Source: an uncultured Armatimonadota bacterium
Lineage (GTDB): Bacteria > Armatimonadota > Armatimonadia > Armatimonadales > Armatimonadaceae
Reading direction: 5' to 3'
NCBI GenBank assembly: GCA_903915615.1
Contig: CAIWTR010000368.1
Location: 1-7,403, forward strand
Length of the DNA: 7,403 nt
The notes below the pieces were generated by a model. It had not been told where the DNA came from. It was given only the letters and a program-made list of their open reading frames with translations, and did no database searches. Positions 1 through 6,782 of the stretch are shown here, one piece after another; positions within the stretch are counted from its first letter, which is position 1; each line of letters begins with the position of its first letter. The translations under genes and the position numbers were made by a program.

Positions 1-708
1 CACGGAACACCGGGCCGCAATTCGCCATTTAAGGCTGGAAAGGGATTTCTGACAGAGGGCGGCATCCGCGTGCCGTTGGTTATCAGCGGTCCGGGCATCC
101 CCAAAGGCAAGTTTGTATCGACGCCTGTCAGCACAATGGACATTTTCCCAACAATTGCTGAGCTTGCGGGTGTAACGACACTACCAAAGGACATCGATGG
201 TGGCTCCGTCGTTGCAATGTTGAAATCTGGAATAGCGAGCAAGGCTTCCGGGCGCTCGGAGGACATTTACTTCCACTTCCCCCACTATGACATGAACAAC
301 GGTGGCCCCTGCTCGGCGATTGTCAGCGGGGATTACAAGCTGATTCGCTACTACGAGGCTGACCACTTTGAGCTCTACAACGTCGTCACGGATCCCAGTG
401 AGCGTAAAAATCTGGTGATGAACAAGCCTGAAATCCTTAAGGAGATGACCGGCAAGCTTGAAGCCTATTGGAAGTCGATCAATGCAGGGATGGCGACAAA
501 GAATCCTAACTTTGATCCCAACAAGCCATCCGATGGTGCTCCGCAGCGCGGTCGCAAGGGCGGGTTTGGTCCTGCTGAAGGCACACCGGGCGGCGGTGGA
601 GGCCAAGGTGGTGGCGGAGGTCGCGGTGGACGCGGCGGCGGAGGTGGAGGCCGTGGTGGTGGAGGCAACGGCGGTGGCAATGCAGGCGATGGAAACGGAG
701 GCTGGTGA
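1..708 (+). CDS. Sulfatase (family S1 type), C-terminal part, cut by left window edge
   Basis: The reading frame is open from the first base to the TGA at 706-708, so the gene starts upstream of the window; 235 residues are visible, about half of a usual 450-550 residue sulfatase. The first visible segment has the conserved sulfatase pattern GKGFLTEGGIRVPLVISGPG, with the Lys that in the family contacts the sulfate and the EGGxRVP motif. TMDIFPTIAELAGV and the late segment with GDYKLIRYY, FELYNVVTDPSERKNL are typical of the C-terminal subdomain. The N-terminal CxPSR site that matures to formylglycine would lie outside the window, so activity cannot be judged. Family enzymes hydrolyse sulfate esters, here probably on exported glycans. 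From visible residue about 181 to the end the protein is a Gly-rich tail with Arg, Gln and Asn, ending in GDGNGGW, absent from ordinary sulfatases. It overlaps the next gene by one base, so the two are probably co-transcribed. Confidence 0.92.
   Translation, partial: HGTPGRNSPFKAGKGFLTEGGIRVPLVISGPGIPKGKFVSTPVSTMDIFPTIAELAGVTTLPKDIDGGSVVAMLKSGIASKASGRSEDIYFHFPHYDMNNGGPCSAIVSGDYKLIRYYEADHFELYNVVTDPSERKNLVMNKPEILKEMTGKLEAYWKSINAGMATKNPNFDPNKPSDGAPQRGRKGGFGPAEGTPGGGGGQGGGGGRGGRGGGGGGRGGGGNGGGNAGDGNGGW
541..705 (+). repeat. Gly-rich low-complexity tail of the sulfatase
   Basis: From about 590 onward the DNA is almost only GGN codons, with occasional CGN (Arg), CAA (Gln), AAC/AAT (Asn) and GAT (Asp). 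The encoded peptide has runs of three to six Gly separated by single polar residues. It follows a normal sulfatase C-terminus, so it reads as an added disordered tail. The opposite strand is open through much of it only because CCN codons cannot be stops. Confidence 0.85.
697..701 (+). promoter_or_regulatory. Ribosome binding site inside the sulfatase 3' end
   Basis: GGAGG at 697-701 lies 6 bases before the ATG at 708 and is formed by the last Gly codons of the sulfatase (GGA GGC). It decides the start of the downstream gene: a GTG at 705 is only 3 bases away and too close, while ATG 708 has good spacing. Confidence 0.7.
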
Positions 709-2141
709 TGCGCACGTTGTTACACATTTTAGGGATTCGACAGGACCCGGCGCAGCCTGAGCGCCCCCGGGGTGGACAGGGTGGCGGCGGCGGACGTGGT
801 GGACAGGGTGGCGGTCAAGGCCAGGGCGGTGGCGGTGGTCGTGGTGGCCAAGGCGGTGGCCAAGGTCAAGGAGGTGGCGGTGGGCGTCAAGGTGGTCAGG
901 GTGGTCCTCCCCCTGTCTACAGAACCGATGTTCCTGCGCATGCCTATGACATCGTCATGGGAATGGTCGATGCAAACAGCTGCGTCTTCAATGTGCTTTG
1001 CTACGCGGACCGCAAGGGTACGCTCGAACTCAGTCGAAGAGGCGGTAAGGTTGAACGTAAGCTCCCTGAACAAGCCTTTGCAAAGGATGTCCCAGTCGCG
1101 ATTACGCTTGATAAGCTTAAGGCATCCACTGAGTACTCCTACAAGATTAACTTTGCTGATGGAACAGCTGCTGAGCGCACCTTTGTCACGCAGCGAAAGC
1201 CGGGGGAGGAATTTACATTTACGATTCAGGCCGACTCGCACCTTGATGGCGGCTCGGCGGCAGAAGTCTATTTGAGATCACTGGAAACCATCACCGGTTC
1301 TGACTTCCTCATCGATCTTGGCGACACCTTCATGCCCGACAAGTACCGGGATTATCATGACTCGCTCAAGCAATACATCGCGCAGCGGTATTACTTCGAT
1401 GCCGCCAAAGTCCCGATTCGGATGATCACAGGAAATCACGATGGCGAGCTTGGGCGCTTCCGGCCGATACTTGCCGAAGAATCGATGGCGACCTGGGCGC
1501 GTGCGACGCGCCGCAAGTATTACCCAACGACGGAAAACAACTTCTGGTCATTCACATGGGGAGATGCCATGTTTGTCGCGCTGGACCCATTTTGGTATTC
1601 GACGGGCAGGCCGAATCAGGATAACTGGCGGCATACGCTTGGCGCCGAGCAGCACAAATGGCTTGAAAAAACACTCAGCGAAAGTAAGGCAACGTATAAA
1701 TTTGTCTTTATCCACAACCTCGTCGGCGGTCTTGGAAAAGACAGCCGCGGCGGAGTCGAAGGTGCGGATGGCTATGAGTGGGGCGGCAAGGATGCGGATG
1801 GCAAAGACATTTTTGCGGAAAAGCGTCCGGGCTGGTCGATGCCGATTCACCAGCTGCTCGTCAAATACAAGGTCAGTGCTGTTTTTCATGGACACGACCA
1901 CGTGTATGCGCATCAGAGCAAGGATGGAATCATCTACCAGGAGCTCCCGCAGCCAAGCCACGGCCGTGGTGGCGCGATTGGGAGTGCGGCGGAATATGGC
2001 TATGTAACGGGCACGATTCTGCCGGGTGCGGGCGTGATGCGTGTGGATATCGCTCCTGATAAGGCAACGTTTACCTTCCTGCGAACGGACCGTGGCAAAC
2101 CTGAAAAGGCACACGCGTTCACGATTAGCGGCAAGAAATAA
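708..2141 (+). CDS. Calcineurin-like metallophosphoesterase with purple-acid-phosphatase-type N-terminal domain
   Basis: The protein has 477 residues from ATG 708, chosen over GTG 705 because of the GGAGG spacing. Residues 1-20 are a short leader, about 22-66 a Gly/Arg/Gln repeat, about 70-165 a fibronectin-III-like domain as in purple acid phosphatases (ending STEYSYKINFADG...RTFVTQ), and about 170-470 the metallophosphatase domain. All five metal-site motifs are visible: D176-S-H178, G205-D206, G242-N-H-D245, H336 (VFIHNL), and H394-G-H-D-H398. A di-metal active site is therefore expected to be intact, cleaving a phosphomonoester or phosphodiester; the substrate cannot be read from the sequence. 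The gene overlaps the sulfatase stop as TGATG, implying translational coupling. The leader MRTLLHILGIRQDPAQPERP is odd: homologues of this layout usually have a signal peptide before the Gly-rich part, but here the hydrophobic stretch is only about 7-8 residues. Export is therefore uncertain. Confidence 0.92.
   Translation: MRTLLHILGIRQDPAQPERPRGGQGGGGGRGGQGGGQGQGGGGGRGGQGGGQGQGGGGGRQGGQGGPPPVYRTDVPAHAYDIVMGMVDANSCVFNVLCYADRKGTLELSRRGGKVERKLPEQAFAKDVPVAITLDKLKASTEYSYKINFADGTAAERTFVTQRKPGEEFTFTIQADSHLDGGSAAEVYLRSLETITGSDFLIDLGDTFMPDKYRDYHDSLKQYIAQRYYFDAAKVPIRMITGNHDGELGRFRPILAEESMATWARATRRKYYPTTENNFWSFTWGDAMFVALDPFWYSTGRPNQDNWRHTLGAEQHKWLEKTLSESKATYKFVFIHNLVGGLGKDSRGGVEGADGYEWGGKDADGKDIFAEKRPGWSMPIHQLLVKYKVSAVFHGHDHVYAHQSKDGIIYQELPQPSHGRGGAIGSAAEYGYVTGTILPGAGVMRVDIAPDKATFTFLRTDRGKPEKAHAFTISGKK
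780..902 (+). repeat. 45-bp tandem repeat encoding a Gly/Arg/Gln 15-mer
   Basis: Copy 1 (780-824) and copy 2 (825-869) encode the same 15 residues, GGGGGRGGQGGGQGQ. A third, partial and slightly altered copy follows at 870-902 (GGGGGRQGGQG). The two full copies differ at 11 of 45 bases, all at third codon positions, so they are identical in protein though far from identical in DNA. Confidence 0.85.
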
Positions 2142-2148
2142 TCCGCAT

Positions 2149-2180
2149 AAAAGTCCCCGGGGGAGCCACTCTTCCCGAGG
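2149..2180. terminator. Possible bidirectional terminator between convergent genes
   Basis: Read on the minus strand, CCTCGGG (2180-2174) can pair with CCCGGGG (2161-2155) in seven pairs, one of them a G-T wobble, with a 12-base loop. This is followed by ACTTTTA, a short T run that suits termination of the minus-strand operon. On the plus strand the same arms can pair but are followed by ATAAATTTG, a weak T tract. The position between two convergent gene ends fits a terminator, but the T run is short and no energy calculation was done. Confidence 0.4.
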
Positions 2181-2231
2181 ATAAATTTGTCGCTAGCGCC
2201 CGTACATGTTCATCCGAAAATGGGAAATGGA

Positions 2232-2291
2232 CTAACCCGGCCGGAACGCAAGCACCTTCCGGCCAAGCCGTGCCGTCGGTGGGTCGAGGTT
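2232..2291 (-). pseudogene. Relic of the 3' end of a Nudix hydrolase gene
   Basis: Read on the minus strand, this stretch encodes NLDPPTARLGRKVLAFRPG followed by TAG (2234-2232). The intact Nudix gene at the right end of the window encodes KLDPPTARLGRKVLALRPM at its C-terminus. Over 54 bases (2238-2291 against 6916-6969) 46 match, and all eight differences are at third codon positions; six are silent and two give F/L and N/K. Similarity stops abruptly upstream, and no Nudix box, start or N-terminal part is present, so it is a remnant and not a gene. It lies just downstream of the glycosidase stop codon and, by chance or history, in the same reading frame. No function is proposed; it could act as part of the 3' untranslated region of the operon. 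Confidence 0.8.
2238..2291 (+). repeat. Direct repeat, left copy (Nudix 3' end)
   Basis: This is the left member of a direct repeat whose right member is at 6916-6969, offset by 4,678 bp in the same orientation. Identity is 46 of 54 bases, including a 20-base exact core at 2251-2270. The pair brackets the whole DUF2961 plus glycosidase operon. Confidence 0.85.
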
Positions 2292-2312
2292 GTGGTCACC
2301 GCAAACAACCGG

Positions 2313-5207
2313 TTACTCATAAAACCGAATAACGGCCTGACCACCAGATTTGATGCCAAGATTTATCACCTTTGTTGATGCACCCAGATACGTTTCCTGC
2401 CGTGGATTAATCGGCTTGGCATTAAGGGTGAAACGCGTCAATGAATATCCACCAAGGCGCAGCGCAACGCGACCAGTCTGTTTACCTGAAGCATGAACAA
2501 TTTTTACTTCGTTGACAGGACCGTTTCTTATCCATCTGAAACTCCAGCTATCATCACCAATCTTCAAATCGTTGAGGCTGTAGTTTGATAGACTCTCGGG
2601 TCTCTGTGCGTAAAGGTTGAGGATTCGTGCATCGGCCTTACCCCGTGCTCCAAATGTCGGTTCAACACCAACCAGACCACGGATGACGGCTTCCATGAAT
2701 GGCCCAAAAGACCAGAGTTGGATGAGATCTCCGCCACCCGGAAGCGTCTCATCAAATGCACCAAGCATCCGCTCTTCGCCTGGTGCTTTGGCTGACTGCT
2801 GCAAAAGCTTGACACCTGTAGTTGCATCCCCATACATAAAGGCAGTAAGTGCCCCGATGTTGTTATGCACCACACCCACACCTCGACCTTTTATATCTGA
2901 AGCCCATTTGGCCACATAGCCCCACTCGTTGTTGATCCATTCGTTACGGATGCGCTCAAGCGCCAGTTTTGCCTTATCCAAGTCGGCAATGCCGACATGC
3001 TGAGGAAAGATGACTGCCCAGAAGTTGTCCATCGTCCTTGCTTGGTTAGTTAGGAGCGAATTTGCCCACATCTTTTCCGATGCGTTCCACCAATCAATGT
3101 TGAACTGTTGTTTCAGGGTGCTGGCCCGCTTGCGGTAGTCATCCGCGCCCGGCTTACCTAAAGCATCACACATCTCGGCAAGGCTATTATATGCTGCGTA
3201 AAGGTAACAAACAGACTCAAGGCGCTCGGGGCCCATCCCACCTTCTTCCATCAAGCCAGGACCTTCAAGGTAACCATCCTGATCCGTATCAGCAACTTGC
3301 AGCACGTTATTGATGATGTCACGGCACACGGGAAAAGCCCTGTTTAGGAATGCTTTTTCCCCCGTCCACAGATAGTGCTCCCAGCAGGCAAGAACCAACT
3401 GAGGTGTCTCTTGCACGTGGTCAGTGCCAAGGAGCTTGCCATCGCTGACGACTTCATGCGCAGCACGCTTCTCTTGTTCTGCATAGTGCAACAAGCAATA
3501 AAGTGTTCCACGAGCCATCTCACGAAACCCAGCGGCCGCAACGCCAGTTGTCGAATAGCAGCTGTCACAACCAAAAAGCCATGGATAAACGGGGTAGCCT
3601 GCGACGAGATACGGAGCAACAAATTCCGGATATGTATCACGTAGCGACATCAGGGCATTCGCCTTGGCGCACAAAAATGCATCTGAGATTGTTTTGTCAG
3701 AACACGTAAAGGTTACACCACCAAGAATTTGGTTGTTGTAATGCTTCGTCTTGGCAGTTAACAGCTGACTGGTCTGACCGACGAGTGCCTTAAACCTGTG
3801 TGCTGCAATGGAAACATCCTTATTTCGTGCACCAAGAATCATGAATTTAAGCAGCTGAGCTTGCTTTGGTTGCAGCGTAACAGAATACGTAAGCACCCCT
3901 TGGTTGCCTACTACGCGCTGTCTGATGGGTGTTTTGTCGCTTCCAAACACGATGCCACCGATATTGGGGCTCCCAGCAGGAAATGCCCTAACAAGCCCAT
4001 CTTTCGCATCAACAACAACATTTTTAGGGGTTACAAGCCCTGTGCCCCACGCAGGAGCCAGACTGACATCCCCTGATATTTGGACATCTATAGAACGAGC
4101 CTTGTTCGTATCATTTCGAATTGTCAGACTGGAACAGAAAGCCGGCTCATTCTCGGGAACGAAATCCACACGTGTAATCGTCAAGTCGTTTCTCGTAAAG
4201 ACAAACTTACTTGATGCAAAAGAATGCGTAAATGCATTTGTGCCACGTAGTGCAATCGATGGCTGACCAACTTCATCGATTTGAAACGCTACGCGGTCAA
4301 CGGCTTTGCGCGGTGGAAACCAGATGCCACCTTGCGCATTGTCACGACCCGCCGGAGGAAAAGTGCCATCCATCGATCCATATGCGTAGGCTTTCTTTCC
4401 AGCGACGAGGCAGGGAACCTTGTTCGTGAGCGGCTTACTGATGTTGATGCTGCCAAACGCTAGGGTCTGTGTACCCGGTTTACGATTTTGAAAACGAAGG
4501 GCAGGAAGCTTTGTCCCAGAGCGATAAACATCTATTTCGCTAAGGAAACCGCTTCGGCTCCACTCTGGCTTATTGGCTGGGATTACAAACAAGAGATAGC
4601 GAAAATGTCCAATGCGTCCGCTCTTGGCATTGATGCTGGAGCCATGCATCCCGCCATCCCCAAGCATTCGTGTATCTACACTGCCGATACGCTGCCAGTC
4701 TTTCGAAAGGTCAGACGCGGCCGCATCGGGGGAATCACGCGCCGTGCCCCAGACTTCATATCGCTGGGGTGACAAGGCACCGGAATGCCATGAATAAACA
4801 TTAATGCGTGAGATGTCAATCGCAGCTCCGATGTCAACCAACACCCTAGATATGCCTTTTGTGTCAAACCAGACGTTGTTTGATGGGTCATCATCATGAT
4901 GAGCAACCTGCCCATCGTTGAGGCGTGGCAGTAGCTCCCCTCTTGCGCCGGCATCTACATGGGGTTTTCCGAAACCATTGACAAATGAAATGCGGGCCTG
5001 TGGATTCTGCTTTTGATCGGCTTCATCGTGATTCGATGGCTCGCCCATCGCAAGCTCAGACCAATCGCCCACCGTCCTGTCTTGGGCGATAGAGATATCC
5101 GAATATGCAACCTGAGCGTCGATTCCATGCGTTTTCGAGGGTGCGACGACCATCATCAGAACAGAAATCAGCACTGACCATAAGCAGAGCCTGTATTCAC
5201 GTTGCAT
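2313..5207 (-). CDS. Exported multidomain glycoside hydrolase: discoidin-like module plus (alpha/alpha)6 catalytic domain
   Basis: The protein has 964 residues. Residues 1-28 form a signal peptide with Arg at 3 and 6 and a core around LCLWSVLISVLMMVVA. Residues about 45-230 look like an F5/8 type C (discoidin-like) carbohydrate-binding fold, with RVLVDIGAAIDISRINVYSW, RYEVWGT and FRYLLFVIP. Residues about 240-470 are a beta-rich region of the kind that precedes six-hairpin glycosidase domains. Residues about 500-850 are helical and carry YPWLFGCDSCYSTTG (D548), DTDQDGYLEGPGLMEEGG (E648, E654, E655) and FDETLPGGG (E820), acidic positions that could be catalytic. About 860-964 is a beta-rich end. 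The pattern recalls glycogen-debranching/GH63/GH78-like (alpha/alpha)6 enzymes, but I cannot fix the family or substrate. The ATG at 5207-5205 has a modest AGG 8 bases upstream, overlapping the previous gene's stop. It is the second gene of an operon, 9 bp after the DUF2961 gene, so the two probably act on one glycan. Confidence 0.85.
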   Translation of the reverse strand: MQREYRLCLWSVLISVLMMVVAPSKTHGIDAQVAYSDISIAQDRTVGDWSELAMGEPSNHDEADQKQNPQARISFVNGFGKPHVDAGARGELLPRLNDGQVAHHDDDPSNNVWFDTKGISRVLVDIGAAIDISRINVYSWHSGALSPQRYEVWGTARDSPDAAASDLSKDWQRIGSVDTRMLGDGGMHGSSINAKSGRIGHFRYLLFVIPANKPEWSRSGFLSEIDVYRSGTKLPALRFQNRKPGTQTLAFGSINISKPLTNKVPCLVAGKKAYAYGSMDGTFPPAGRDNAQGGIWFPPRKAVDRVAFQIDEVGQPSIALRGTNAFTHSFASSKFVFTRNDLTITRVDFVPENEPAFCSSLTIRNDTNKARSIDVQISGDVSLAPAWGTGLVTPKNVVVDAKDGLVRAFPAGSPNIGGIVFGSDKTPIRQRVVGNQGVLTYSVTLQPKQAQLLKFMILGARNKDVSIAAHRFKALVGQTSQLLTAKTKHYNNQILGGVTFTCSDKTISDAFLCAKANALMSLRDTYPEFVAPYLVAGYPVYPWLFGCDSCYSTTGVAAAGFREMARGTLYCLLHYAEQEKRAAHEVVSDGKLLGTDHVQETPQLVLACWEHYLWTGEKAFLNRAFPVCRDIINNVLQVADTDQDGYLEGPGLMEEGGMGPERLESVCYLYAAYNSLAEMCDALGKPGADDYRKRASTLKQQFNIDWWNASEKMWANSLLTNQARTMDNFWAVIFPQHVGIADLDKAKLALERIRNEWINNEWGYVAKWASDIKGRGVGVVHNNIGALTAFMYGDATTGVKLLQQSAKAPGEERMLGAFDETLPGGGDLIQLWSFGPFMEAVIRGLVGVEPTFGARGKADARILNLYAQRPESLSNYSLNDLKIGDDSWSFRWIRNGPVNEVKIVHASGKQTGRVALRLGGYSLTRFTLNAKPINPRQETYLGASTKVINLGIKSGGQAVIRFYE

Positions 5208-5216
5208 GGAAACTAC

Positions 5217-6782
5217 CTAACGTTTCAAACGGATACGGTTTAGGACTGATGATGACTTCGTCGGAGCTTCGATGGCGCAGTTAACCACCCAAATCGTGCG
5301 GTCGGAGTTCTGACGGTTGTTAGTCTTGATTACCAATTGATTGGCACCTTTACGCAAGACAAGCTGTACTCGCTTGGTGTCAAAACCATCCGCATGGTTT
5401 ATCGTCGTCACCTTTGTTCCGTTTAGCCAGACGACTGCCCAGTCATCCAATGCCAGACGCAAGGTTACGGTTTTGTTGGCATCGCTTTGTATCGTTGATT
5501 TGATGTAATACGAATGGTCCACGGGTGGATATGCAGGGCGATGTTGTATGAGGTGCTCTAAGCGGATCCAACCACGGTCACTCGTCAGCGATTGGAGTGG
5601 GATTGTGCGATTTCCAGCTTTGATGCTGTTTGCAATCGTGGGTTGTGACAGCTGCTGGACAATGTCGCCACCCTCCCGTTGGAATTTGTCAAAGTCCGCA
5701 CCATCCGGGAACAGGCCGACGGCAACCCAGTCCTTCAGCACTTCAATACGTGGCTTTTGTGTTTCAGGAATTTGATAGAGATAACCCACAGACTCATAGT
5801 CATCAGGGCGAGCATTTGATGTGAAGAGCAAAGACGACTTGAACATGACCGGATCAGGGCCGAAAAATCGGTAGTAAACGCCATCCTGGTCATTGCGGCC
5901 GCGATTGTCCCGAACTGGGCAGCCCATCCACTGCGTCTGGTACTGATTGAATCCCCATGAGAATCCAAAGTCATCCTCAACATTACATCCAGAAATCACA
6001 TGCGGATCAGTCTCACCATCCATCAGAATTCGTGTCCCACTGTTGTGAAAGACCATGTCGCGATTATCTTTTTGCCGCCATCCCATGATATAGCCAGCCA
6101 GAAATCCAGTTCCCTGCGTTTCAACGATCGGAAAGGGCTTTGATGTCGTTGCCGGCAAGGCGATGTTACGTTGTGCATGAAAGCGCAGTGGTGTGAGGGC
6201 TGTTTTGTCGTTGTATTGCTGCCAGTCGATCATCGATGCGCCGTTTTTAGGTGTTACCCCATGGATTTGAATCCGGCAGCCACGCGCAAACGGAATGGGT
6301 AGGTAGCAGTTCCAGCCAGGTGATGCCTTCTTGGGAATGAAGGGATCATTCGTGACCGTAAAGTTAGGCACATTTACGAATCCGGCATTGTTCAGGTGGT
6401 AATCCTCAAAGCCCAACAAAACACCAAAGAACGATCTGAACGGCATCCGAACTTGTGGCTTTTCAGCACCATCCACCGTGATTTCGATTTCTAGATCATC
6501 GATGTCCTTTTCAGCAAACACAAACCACACGTGACGGACACAGCCCGGCCCCTTGACATTTAGGACATCGACTGAGCTATTGGGTTTGGTCTCAATATTT
6601 GCAATTGTGCGCCGGGTTCGAAACTGTGTTGGAAGCTGAAGGATTGGAACTGCTGGGTCGGCATATGTCGCAGCAAACGGAGATTTCTGTTGTTTACCGA
6701 CATCATCTCTGTGAATAGGCTGGACGATGCCAAGCAAACTCATCATGGCGGCTAACATTGAAACGAAAAACGTGTTTATCAA
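5217..6782 (-). CDS. DUF2961 / GH172-family protein with C-terminal beta-sandwich module
   Basis: The 521-residue protein starts at TTG 6782-6780, supported by GGGAGGG seven bases upstream; no in-frame ATG lies upstream before a stop. The N-terminus is hydrophobic (about residues 4-20) and may be a signal peptide, though it lacks a basic residue before the core. DUF2961 landmarks appear in order: GPGCVRHVWF (78-87), VDGAEKPQVRMPFRSFFG (103-120), NCYLPIPFARGCRI (158-171) and DGETDPHVISGCNVEDDF (255-272). The last corresponds to the family's DGE...GTGTEDYF, so E257 and E269 are candidate active-site glutamates. Residues about 405-505 form a beta-rich module (LRLALDDWAVVWLNGTKV, GANQLVIKT), probably carbohydrate-binding. 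Characterised GH172 members act on alpha-D-fructofuranosides or D-arabinofuranosides; that substrate range is known for the family, not shown here. The GTGTEDY motif is altered to SGCNVEDD, so this is a divergent member. It is the first gene of the operon with the glycosidase downstream. Confidence 0.88.
   Translation of the reverse strand: MINTFFVSMLAAMMSLLGIVQPIHRDDVGKQQKSPFAATYADPAVPILQLPTQFRTRRTIANIETKPNSSVDVLNVKGPGCVRHVWFVFAEKDIDDLEIEITVDGAEKPQVRMPFRSFFGVLLGFEDYHLNNAGFVNVPNFTVTNDPFIPKKASPGWNCYLPIPFARGCRIQIHGVTPKNGASMIDWQQYNDKTALTPLRFHAQRNIALPATTSKPFPIVETQGTGFLAGYIMGWRQKDNRDMVFHNSGTRILMDGETDPHVISGCNVEDDFGFSWGFNQYQTQWMGCPVRDNRGRNDQDGVYYRFFGPDPVMFKSSLLFTSNARPDDYESVGYLYQIPETQKPRIEVLKDWVAVGLFPDGADFDKFQREGGDIVQQLSQPTIANSIKAGNRTIPLQSLTSDRGWIRLEHLIQHRPAYPPVDHSYYIKSTIQSDANKTVTLRLALDDWAVVWLNGTKVTTINHADGFDTKRVQLVLRKGANQLVIKTNNRQNSDRTIWVVNCAIEAPTKSSSVLNRIRLKR

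Noticed and set aside
465..680. Antisense reading frame encoding a poly-proline protein
   Set aside because: It is the complement of the GGN-rich sulfatase tail; CCN codons cannot form stops, so openness means nothing, and it has no ribosome binding site or recognisable domain.
579..767. Sulfatase and phosphoesterase as one gene split by a frameshift or joined by programmed -1 shifting
   Set aside because: The phosphoesterase frame is open back to 579, but there it encodes Arg/Trp-rich nonsense rather than Gly, and a good ribosome binding site with TGATG start explains two separate genes.
2187..2378. Small plus-strand reading frame of 63 codons in the convergent spacer
   Set aside because: It overlaps the glycosidase 3' end and the Nudix relic on the other strand, which explain the sequence; it has no recognisable product.
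3344..3640. Other-strand and other-frame open stretches of 60-105 codons across the glycosidase
   Set aside because: All lie fully inside the 964-codon gene, none shows a domain or start signal, and they behave as shadows of it.
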